Positions 58,112 to 64,000 of a DNA stretch of 64,000 nt are shown here, piece by piece. The first letter of the stretch is position 1. Each line of letters opens with the position of its first letter. Made by a program: the position numbers and the translations under genes. Under the pieces are notes generated by a model. It saw only the letters and a list, made by a program, of their open reading frames with translations. It ran no database searches and was not told the DNA's origin. Origin of the DNA: Paenibacillus camerounensis (GTDB lineage Bacteria; Bacillota; Bacilli; Paenibacillales; Paenibacillaceae); contig NZ_CCDG010000018.1 of the NCBI RefSeq assembly GCF_000723885.1, positions 1 through 64,000 of the forward strand, written 5' to 3'.

Positions 58112-58486
58112 TCAATTACCGGAGAAATAATTAAACACCCAGGTGATTCCATTCTTACAGTCAGATACTTGTCCATGCAGCGCGCCGAAAAAGGTTTTTT
58201 GCAGCTCCACCTGGACTTTACCGCCGTCTGAGACCAGTCTTTCGTAGATGCCGTTCAGCTCCTCCTCGCTCTCAAGAGCCATAATAATGCTGACATTCGC
58301 AGTCTTGGCACCGCGGCCGTAATCATCGGAGAAATGGATCAGGCTCTGGCCCAGCTGCAGATCAGCATGCAACAGCTTACCGTTATGCTCATTCAGCACT
58401 TTAATTTCTCCGCCGAATATACTCTGGTAATACTCAACTGACTCCCGTACATTTTCAATGATTACATAAGGGCTTGCACTGATCAT
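58112..58486 (-). CDS. VOC/glyoxalase-fold protein (PhnB-like)
   Basis: 124 aa, one VOC module pair. ASPYVIIENVRESVEYYQSIF opens the fold, and FGALHGQVSDCKNGITWVF closes it. The family includes glyoxalases, dioxygenases and resistance proteins; the substrate is unknown. The ATG at 58486 is preferred, with GGAGG 7 bases ahead. Confidence 0.85.
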   Translation of the reverse strand: MISASPYVIIENVRESVEYYQSIFGGEIKVLNEHNGKLLHADLQLGQSLIHFSDDYGRGAKTANVSIIMALESEEELNGIYERLVSDGGKVQVELQKTFFGALHGQVSDCKNGITWVFNYFSGN

Positions 58487-58572
58487 AATCATGCCTCCAA
58501 AGATTTTCTTTTTATTATATACAATTGCAGCGGCCGCTACTAAGCGAGAGTTTATCTGCTCAAGAATACAGC

Positions 58573-58601
58573 AAAAAAGCAGCCGGCTATGCCGGCTGCT
58601 T
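58573..58601 (-). terminator. Terminator of rpsF-ssb-rpsR
   Basis: GCAGCCGGC pairs with GCCGGCTGC around ATA, and six T follow on the minus strand. Confidence 0.88.
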
Positions 58602-58611
58602 CATAAACGTC

Positions 58612-58884
58612 CTATTCCGTTGTGTAAGGCAGCAGCGCGATTTGACGCGAGCGTTTTACAGCAATAGTCAGAGCGCGTTGGTATTTTGCACTTGTACCTG
58701 TTACACGACGCGGCAAAATCTTTCCGCGTTCGCTGATGAACTTCTTGAGAAGCTCAGTGTCTTTATAGTCAATGTGAGTAATTTTGTTCACAGTGAAGTA
58801 GCACACTTTTTTGCGCTTGTTGCGTCCACCACGACGTGCCGGTCTTTTGTCGTTGTCTCCGCCTTCTCTTTGTTTGAAAGCCAT
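58612..58884 (-). CDS. rpsR: Ribosomal protein bS18
   Basis: 90 aa, full length. Basic N-terminal tail ([18 protein letters not shown]) then the S18 core ending [12 protein letters not shown]. Small-subunit protein paired with bS6. Third gene of rpsF-ssb-rpsR, 21 bp after ssb. Confidence 0.97.
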   Translation of the reverse strand: MAFKQREGGDNDKRPARRGGRNKRKKVCYFTVNKITHIDYKDTELLKKFISERGKILPRRVTGTSAKYQRALTIAVKRSRQIALLPYTTE

Positions 58885-58905
58885 GTTCTTTTCAGTCCTT
58901 CCTTA

Positions 58906-59412
58906 TTAAAATGGCAAATCATCGTCCGATATATCGATCGGTTTTCCATCGCCCGAAAAAGGATCTTGATTATTGTTGCTGCGCGAGAAATTATTGTTAT
59001 TTCCGCGTGCACTGTTACCGCCGTTACCGCCGCCATAGGCAGGCTCTTCAGGCATACTACCGCCGCTTGATGCATTTCCGCCTTCACGGTTTTGCGAGGA
59101 TTCCAGGAAACGGACATTATCAGCAATAACTTCAGTAACGTATACACGTTTGCCTTCGTTATTCTCGTAATTCCGTACTTGGATGCGTCCTTCTACGGCT
59201 GCCAGACGTCCTTTGCGCAAATAATTGGCACAGGTCTCAGCCAGCTGTCTCCAGGTTACTACCGGGATGAAGTCCGCTTCGCGTTCACCGTTCTGGCCCG
59301 TAAAGTTACGGTCTACGGCAAGCGTAAACTGTGTTACGGCAACACCAGCAGGAGTATAACGAAGTTCCGGGTCACGGGTCAACCGACCGATCAGAATGAT
59401 ACGGTTCAACAA
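58906..59412 (-). CDS. ssb: Single-stranded DNA-binding protein
   Basis: 168 aa. OB-fold (1-105) starting [19 protein letters not shown], a G/N/S-rich flexible linker and the acidic tail DISDDDLPF that recruits partners. It protects ssDNA in replication and repair. TTG start with GGAGG 8 bases ahead. Confidence 0.96.
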   Translation of the reverse strand: MLNRIILIGRLTRDPELRYTPAGVAVTQFTLAVDRNFTGQNGEREADFIPVVTWRQLAETCANYLRKGRLAAVEGRIQVRNYENNEGKRVYVTEVIADNVRFLESSQNREGGNASSGGSMPEEPAYGGGNGGNSARGNNNNFSRSNNNQDPFSGDGKPIDISDDDLPF

Positions 59413-59460
59413 TTCAATCCCCTCCTTATAACGCGATTTGTTACAAAGCTTGTCTCGATC

Positions 59461-59745
59461 TTAGGCAACGTCGTTCGTAATGAGATAACGAATAACTTCG
59501 TCAGAAATCTTCATGATACGCTCAAGCTCAGTAACTACTGCAGGTTCTGCAGTGAAGTTAACCAAAACATAAACGCCATCACGGAATTTCTTGATCTCAT
59601 ACGCAAGACGGCGTTTACCCTGCACATCGTGTTTTGTAATTTCCCCGCCGTTGGAGATGATGCCTTGGAATTTTTCGACTGCTGCTTGAACGGCTTCTTG
59701 TTCAATATCAGGACGAATAATGTACATCACTTCGTATTTGCGCAT
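59461..59745 (-). CDS. rpsF: Ribosomal protein bS6
   Basis: 94 aa. MRKYEVMYIIRPDIEQEA start and family core. Small-subunit protein that pairs with bS18. The ATG at 59745 has GGAGG 8 bases ahead; a GTG three codons earlier is too close to it. First gene of the operon. Confidence 0.97.
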   Translation of the reverse strand: MRKYEVMYIIRPDIEQEAVQAAVEKFQGIISNGGEITKHDVQGKRRLAYEIKKFRDGVYVLVNFTAEPAVVTELERIMKISDEVIRYLITNDVA

Positions 59746-59754
59746 AAATTTCAC

Positions 59755-59815
59755 CTCCTTATGGTCTTCGGCCCCTGATCACGTCAGGAGCAAGGAGCGA
59801 GCACAAACATAGACT
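59755..59815 (-). promoter_or_regulatory. Possible S6:S18-binding leader of rpsF
   Basis: On the minus strand, CCTGA-CGTGA-TCAGG forms a hairpin followed directly by GGCCGAAG, close to the rpsF ribosome site. A hairpin with a CCG nearby is the known element by which S6 and S18 feed back on this operon. Fit is by eye. Confidence 0.4.
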
Positions 59816-59964
59816 CGCACCAAATCAGTTTAGCAAATTACACAGCTGATTGCAAGCTATTTCATACATAGCAACATAAAGGTACTTTTTAGCTACATGA
59901 AGCCCGGCGGTGCTGCACACAATACATGCGTAATGATCACTCTACAAGAAGGAGGATTATCATA

Positions 59965-60162
59965 ATGGGCGAGCGTACAGAATACGAAAAAGGCGACCGG
60001 GCGCCAAATCCGGGTGTCTATACAGAGGTAGGCGAGGCGCGCAGCTTCCATACCGAAATCCAGAATCCGAAGCGGATTACAATGGAGAAGGGTGATATTT
60101 TCCCTGAGACCAGCAACAAGGACCGTAAGTGGAAAAAGGCCGAGAAGGCGCGTGTCCATTAA
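59965..60162 (+). CDS. YjzC-family small protein
   Basis: 65 aa. APNPGVYTEVGEARS and KGDIFPETSNKDRKWKK match the YjzC family of short, possibly structured proteins of unknown function. ATG with AGAAGGAGG ahead. Divergent from rpsF. Confidence 0.8.
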   Translation: MGERTEYEKGDRAPNPGVYTEVGEARSFHTEIQNPKRITMEKGDIFPETSNKDRKWKKAEKARVH

Positions 60163-60460
60163 TTTAGTGAGGACATGTATAAAAAGCTGACTCAAGCACA
60201 TAATAAGCTCAGGCAGTACAAAAGAGAGGTGTGGTTCCGTTGTACGTCGATGACGAACACAATCACTGGGATTCTGATACAGCAACTATTGTAACCCGGG
60301 AACCGTAAGGCTGGCCCTTAACAGGAAACTGCTTCACCATTCCCTAAGAATGGTAACCGTTTCTTATCTTTTGAAGAGGGCATCAGCTTTTGCATTACCC
60401 ATGCACTTTAGCGGCTTTAGACAGACTAATTCCGAACATCATTGATGTACTGCCTCTGGA
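60163..60460. other. Intergenic stretch after YjzC-like gene
   Basis: About 300 bases. A 23-codon frame with a TTG start near 60240 has a ribosome-like site but nothing else in its favour. A plus-strand terminator follows at 60461. Confidence 0.35.
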
Positions 60461-60487
60461 GAGAGATCCGCAAGGATCTCTCTTTTT
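60461..60487 (+). terminator. Plus-strand terminator, GNRA loop
   Basis: GAGAGATCC (60461-60469) pairs with GGATCTCTC (60474-60482) around GCAA, then five T. Confidence 0.8.
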
Positions 60488-60551
60488 GTATTGTTGTGGC
60501 AGTTCTTCTGCTTAAGCCTATCTGTTCCTGAATACTTCACAAGTAACGCAC

Positions 60552-60575
60552 AAAAAACCTCCGCAGCAACGGAGG
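60552..60575 (-). terminator. Terminator of tRNA-Ser
   Basis: CCTCCG pairs with CGGAGG, six T on the minus strand, 31 bases after the tRNA 3' end. Confidence 0.8.
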
Positions 60576-60606
60576 CCTGATTAACGTTATTGGTAAAAAG
60601 CTGTGG

Positions 60607-60697
60607 TGGCGGAGAGGGTGGGATTCGAACCCACGCACGCTTTGACACGCCTAACTGATTTCGAGTCAGCCCCCTTGGGCCTCTTGGGTACCTCTCC
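60607..60697 (-). tRNA. tRNA-Ser, anticodon CGA
   Basis: 91 bases including the encoded CCA. Acceptor stem GGAGAGG/CCTCTCC, discriminator G, a 7-base anticodon loop CTCGAAA in a CTGA/TCAG stem, a long serine-type variable arm and a normal T arm (GTTCGAATC). Reads UCG. Confidence 0.95.
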
Positions 60698-60740
60698 GCA
60701 GCAAGACCTATTGTATCATGGCGTTTTTACTTTTGCAAGT

Positions 60741-60965
60741 TTAATTATGGGTCCCCTCTGTCCCAGCTCCGGCACTCTTTGAGCGGAGCACCTTCTTGAG
60801 GTTCTTCTCGAACTTAGTACGGGGGATTAACACGCTATGCTGGCAGCCTGTGCATTTAATGCGGATATCCATCCCCATCCTGATGATCTCCATCTCATTA
60901 GTTCCGCAGGGATGAGGCTTTTTCATCAGCACAATATCTCCCAGTTCAAAAACCTTCCGTTCCAT
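60741..60965 (-). CDS. DUF951 family protein
   Basis: 74 aa. MERKVFELGDIVLMKKPHPCGTNE and IKCTGCQHSVLIPR match DUF951, a small SH3-like fold with cysteines that may bind a metal. Function unknown. Start overlaps the mscS stop by 1 base (TGATG), so the two are translationally coupled. Confidence 0.88.
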   Translation of the reverse strand: MERKVFELGDIVLMKKPHPCGTNEMEIIRMGMDIRIKCTGCQHSVLIPRTKFEKNLKKVLRSKSAGAGTEGTHN

Positions 60966-61993
60966 CAGTTATCCCCCTCTTCTCCCTCTTGGGCTGCAGC
61001 AATCTGCCGCCTTGGAATAGCTCCCGCCGTCTCCTGGGCTTCTCTGGCGGTCTTTATAAGCTCCGCCTCAATTGCCGCCTGTGCTGCCTGTCCCTCTTGT
61101 TCCAGCGCCTTACGCGCAGCTTCAGCCTCTTCCAGTGCAGTCTGCTTCTCCAACGCCTGTTTGATATCGCTATGGATCTGCCGCTGGGCTGCATCCCGGG
61201 CATTTGGCTGGCAGTTGGCAGCTATACGGATGACAAACTCCGATGTGCTCATCGACTGGACACCGAGTATAGTCGGATATGCAATAATGTTGTCACTCCG
61301 CTCTTCAATCCCCTTTAATGCTTCGCCGATCAGGGCAAGTGTGTTCTCCAGGCCCCGTTCAATCTTCACCGGCACATCTACAACAGCCATTGCATTAGCC
61401 AGCGAGTAGTTCGTTACATTGATAATCGATCCGTTAGGAATAATGTGTACCTCGCCTGTGAAGCTGAGCAGTCTGGTCGTTCTAAGCCCGATCATTTCCA
61501 CAGTTCCTTTATAAGTACCGGTCTGAATGACATCGCCAACTGCGAACTGATCCTCAAAAATAATAAAGAACCCTGTGATAACATCTTTGACCAAACTCTG
61601 TGCTCCAAAACCGATGGCCAGGCCAACAACACCCGCTCCTGCCAGCAAAGGGCCGAGATCGAAATTAAACTCGGAAAGAATCAGCATAATCATGACAAAA
61701 TTACAGATCACGGTGACTACATTTTTCAGCAGGCCGCCCACTGTAGAAAAGCGACGGCTGTTGGCCAGAATACGGCTTCCGGTCATTTCTTTTTCCATCG
61801 ACCGGTCAATGACCTTACACACCAATTTAATAATCAGCCTGGTTAAGAGAAAGATTGCAAGGATTCTCAATCCCGAAAATAAAACACTTGCCCACATATC
61901 TGCATCTGTTACCCAGTTCCATACTTTGTCCTTGAACCGGACAGCTTCTTCCAGAGCCTCTATCCCCGTAGCCTCCAACATCCACACTTGCAT
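60965..61993 (-). CDS. MscS-family mechanosensitive channel
   Basis: 342 aa. Membrane helices at about 35-60, 78-110 and the pore helix GLAIGFGAQSLVKDVITG (about 124-141), then the MscS beta and alpha/beta domains. The C-terminal 70 residues form an extra Gln/Glu/Ala-rich helix. Releases solutes on osmotic down-shock. ATG with GGAGG 9 bases ahead. Confidence 0.9.
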   Translation of the reverse strand: MQVWMLEATGIEALEEAVRFKDKVWNWVTDADMWASVLFSGLRILAIFLLTRLIIKLVCKVIDRSMEKEMTGSRILANSRRFSTVGGLLKNVVTVICNFVMIMLILSEFNFDLGPLLAGAGVVGLAIGFGAQSLVKDVITGFFIIFEDQFAVGDVIQTGTYKGTVEMIGLRTTRLLSFTGEVHIIPNGSIINVTNYSLANAMAVVDVPVKIERGLENTLALIGEALKGIEERSDNIIAYPTILGVQSMSTSEFVIRIAANCQPNARDAAQRQIHSDIKQALEKQTALEEAEAARKALEQEGQAAQAAIEAELIKTAREAQETAGAIPRRQIAAAQEGEEGDN

Positions 61994-62011
61994 CCGTTTG
62001 TTCCTCCCTCA

Positions 62012-62269
62012 CTAAGCGCTTATCTCTATATACCCGCTTCCCTCTTCATTCTTACTGAAGATCCCCCGAATTTCAACGTTTTGCCCGGTGATGATCTCCT
62101 TCACCCCTGAGAGGTCCTCATGAAAGAATTGAATGGACATTGCGCAGCCTGCCGTAATTTCCTTAGGAGTCGGGAAGATATCAATTTCGATTTCGGCATA
62201 TTCCAGCAGCATTTCAGCACGCAGCGCCTGCTGGGTGGAGTCAAATGCAATCAGAAGCTCTTCCTTCAT
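62012..62269 (-). CDS. DUF3343 family protein
   Basis: 85 aa. MKEELLIAFDSTQQALRAE start and GCAMSIQF match DUF3343, proposed Se/S-carrier-like small proteins; C45 is the likely key residue. Function unproven. The ATG at 62269 has GGAGG 7 bases ahead. In one run with mscS, upstream of it. Confidence 0.78.
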   Translation of the reverse strand: MKEELLIAFDSTQQALRAEMLLEYAEIEIDIFPTPKEITAGCAMSIQFFHEDLSGVKEIITGQNVEIRGIFSKNEEGSGYIEISA

Positions 62270-62462
62270 CTCCTTACCTCCCTCTGGGCTTAAGGTCCTA
62301 TCTCTCGCACCTGTAGTATAAAAAATTTTTTTCATCCATATACTAGGATCATCAACGCTCTCCCGCGGACAATGACTTTACGCTATCAGCACTCTTTGAA
62401 ACAACAGCAATGCCTGCTGATATTTTTGCAGATGCTCCGCTTTTAAGAAAGGAAGATTAATT

Positions 62463-63071
62463 ATGAATTTATCATCTCAAGCTGCGCCGCTTAAAGAGCC
62501 GTCCTGCCTTAAAGTATCACATGCTGATCCCAATATTTACTCGACGATTACCCATCGTTTGCTGTTTCACTTTTCACGGACCCGTCCGGATACACCTATT
62601 GTGATTGTCTGCGTCGGGACTGACCGTTCGACCGGTGACTCACTTGGCCCTCTGGTGGGTTCAGCCTTATCCCGTTACCATAGTCCATTATTCCATCTCT
62701 ATGGTACTTTGGATGAGCCGGTGCATGCCGTTAACCTTGAAGAAACACTCACCCTCATTTATAACAAGCATAATGACCCTTTTATTATCGGAATTGATGC
62801 CTGTCTGGGTCATTCCGCCAGTGTCGGCTGCATTCAGGTCGTTGACGGTCCCCTGCGCCCCGGCGCCGGTGTCAACAAGCAGTTACCTCCTGTTGGAGAC
62901 ATTCATCTGACCGGAATTGTCAATGTCGGCGGATTCATGGAATACTTTGTGCTGCAGAATACCCGGCTCAGCCTAGTAATGCGTTTAGCCGATATTATTG
63001 CCGTCAGCCTTTTTTCTTCACTGAAGCAGTGGCATCTTCATGCTAACTCTGCTGCTGCGCTTGAGCAATGA
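62463..63071 (+). CDS. yyaC: Spore protease YyaC
   Basis: 202 aa. IVCVGTDRSTGDSLGPLVGSAL (about 47-68), GIDACLGHSASVG and GINVGGFMEYFVLQNTRLS-like end match YyaC, related to the GPR spore protease fold. Active in sporulating cells; supports a spore-forming host. ATG with AAAGGAAG ahead. Its 3' end overlaps the DUF4446 gene by 29 bp. Confidence 0.9.
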   Translation: MNLSSQAAPLKEPSCLKVSHADPNIYSTITHRLLFHFSRTRPDTPIVIVCVGTDRSTGDSLGPLVGSALSRYHSPLFHLYGTLDEPVHAVNLEETLTLIYNKHNDPFIIGIDACLGHSASVGCIQVVDGPLRPGAGVNKQLPPVGDIHLTGIVNVGGFMEYFVLQNTRLSLVMRLADIIAVSLFSSLKQWHLHANSAAALEQ

Positions 63072-63543
63072 CTTCCTTTTCTTCCGGCGACAGCGGGTAC
63101 TGTGAGGCTCCGTTTTCAAGGGGTTTAGAATATATATAGGAATTTTCCCGGTTATGCAGGCTAGTTAAAACCACACCATTGCTGTTGTCGTCAACTATGG
63201 CTATGGAGAAGCTCAGGTCACTCCCTCTTTCTCCAAAGGCATTGTAACGCTTTACTGCAACTTTTGATTTCATACCGCGCATTTTATTCTGTGCCGCTTC
63301 AATCAGCGCCTTATGCTCACGCTGGCCTTCATCCAAACGCTCACCCTGATTTTTCAGATCAATCAGCAGGCTTTCAAGATCCTCTACACCGTTTCCGCTC
63401 ATCATCATTTCATATTTACGCCGCATACGGCGCAGCTTGCTGCCTTGTACGATCTGCACAATAACTAGAATTACGATTATAATTACAGCCGCGAACATAA
63501 CCAGTGAAATCTGTTCATTAATCATCTGATTCAACTCTAACAT
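63043..63543 (-). CDS. DUF4446 family membrane-anchored protein
   Basis: 166 aa. One N-terminal membrane helix (about 14-33), a coiled-coil middle (about 45-90) and a small strand-rich end with FGERGSDLSFSIAIVDDNSNG. Function unknown. Typical oriC-proximal neighbour. ATG with AAGGATGG upstream. Confidence 0.82.
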   Translation of the reverse strand: MLELNQMINEQISLVMFAAVIIIVILVIVQIVQGSKLRRMRRKYEMMMSGNGVEDLESLLIDLKNQGERLDEGQREHKALIEAAQNKMRGMKSKVAVKRYNAFGERGSDLSFSIAIVDDNSNGVVLTSLHNRENSYIYSKPLENGASQYPLSPEEKEVIAQAQQQS

Positions 63544-63564
63544 GTATGGACCATCCTTTTATCT

Positions 63565-64000
63565 TTATCTGCTGCTGCAGGCACCGCCGTATAATTCCTC
63601 CATGGCGTCCAGCATTCTTTTTATATCATGCTCAGTTGAGCTGACGCCTACACTTACTCTGACCGCCCCGCTCTCCAGGGTTGCTGCTGCTTTATGAGCC
63701 AACGGTGTACAATGCATTCCGGCCCGCACTGCAATATTATATTCACGGTCCAGACGATGGGCAATTGCCGCTGACTCCTGTCCCTCAACTGTAAAAGAAA
63801 CGATCCCGCTGCGCGGAGCCCCGGGTTTTGGACCAAGCATCCTCAGACCGGAAATGCCAGATAACCCCTCCATCAGCTGCTGCGTCAAAAGCCACTCATC
63901 ATGATGAATCTTGGCTATGCCTATTGATTTGATTTTACGCACACCGGCCAGCAGTCCGGCTATACCTACTGCGTTCTGAGTACCTGCCTCATAGCGGTCA
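63565..64000 (-). CDS. Aminotransferase class V (cysteine desulfurase-like), C-terminal part
   Basis: Partial, 5' end beyond the window. RYEAGTQNAVGIAGL at the edge is the class V substrate-binding motif, and AVRAGMHCTPLAHKA carries the catalytic Cys with a CTPLAH context. These enzymes use PLP to release sulfur from cysteine. The frame is open to the last base, so the GTG at 63942 is not the start. Confidence 0.85.
   Translation of the reverse strand, partial: DRYEAGTQNAVGIAGLLAGVRKIKSIGIAKIHHDEWLLTQQLMEGLSGISGLRMLGPKPGAPRSGIVSFTVEGQESAAIAHRLDREYNIAVRAGMHCTPLAHKAAATLESGAVRVSVGVSSTEHDIKRMLDAMEELYGGACSSR

Overview
The window reads as a Gram-positive, spore-forming chromosome of the Paenibacillus type. 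Three things point there: the rpsF-ssb-rpsR, rplI-dnaB-purA and walRKHIJ-htrA-rlmH gene order typical of Bacillales near oriC; a yyaC spore protease homologue; and small Bacillales families (YjzC, YdjO, CxxH/CxxC, YybS). Nearly all core genes lie on the minus strand. By comparison with Bacillus, oriC should lie beyond the right edge.

Positions 1-20.4 kb are accessory and differ sharply in composition from the rest: a GC-rich replication gene at the left, then an AT-rich restriction/methylation block. The accessory DNA abuts the 3' end of rlmH, the position used by staphylococcal SCC elements. It holds a primase-polymerase/helicase with a small acidic-tailed neighbour, a Lys/Asn-tract protein, an exported stalk-domain protein, a lipoprotein, an XRE regulator and three unrecognised genes. 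Next to rlmH is a group of three large DNA methyltransferase-like genes: one with a Zn ribbon, one N6-adenine type, and one apparently fused to an N-terminal nuclease. An insertion sequence with a split transposase lies inside the group. No ccr-type recombinase and no second attachment site is visible, so the left border is probably outside the window.

From 20.5 kb rightwards the sequence is core. It contains rlmH; a divergent ArsR/MFS pair; an oligoendopeptidase; a DUF2252 protein; the cydABCD operon with two Rex-type operators; ydjO and csp cold-shock genes; htrA; and the walRKHIJ cell-wall signalling operon. Then come an M23 peptidase, purA, dnaB, rplI, gdpP, yybS and a MazG-like gene, a CBS-domain gene, an LCP ligase, a peptide-binding lipoprotein, a MutS2-like ATPase lacking Smr, a VOC protein, rpsR-ssb-rpsF, tRNA-Ser(CGA), an MscS channel, yyaC, and a class V aminotransferase cut by the window edge.

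The most interesting items are the three-methyltransferase group and its rlmH junction, the split transposase at an A6G6 run, two unassigned structured-RNA candidates (about 51.6 kb and 57.8-58.05 kb), and a degenerate 7-bp tandem repeat running through the end of the arsR-type gene.
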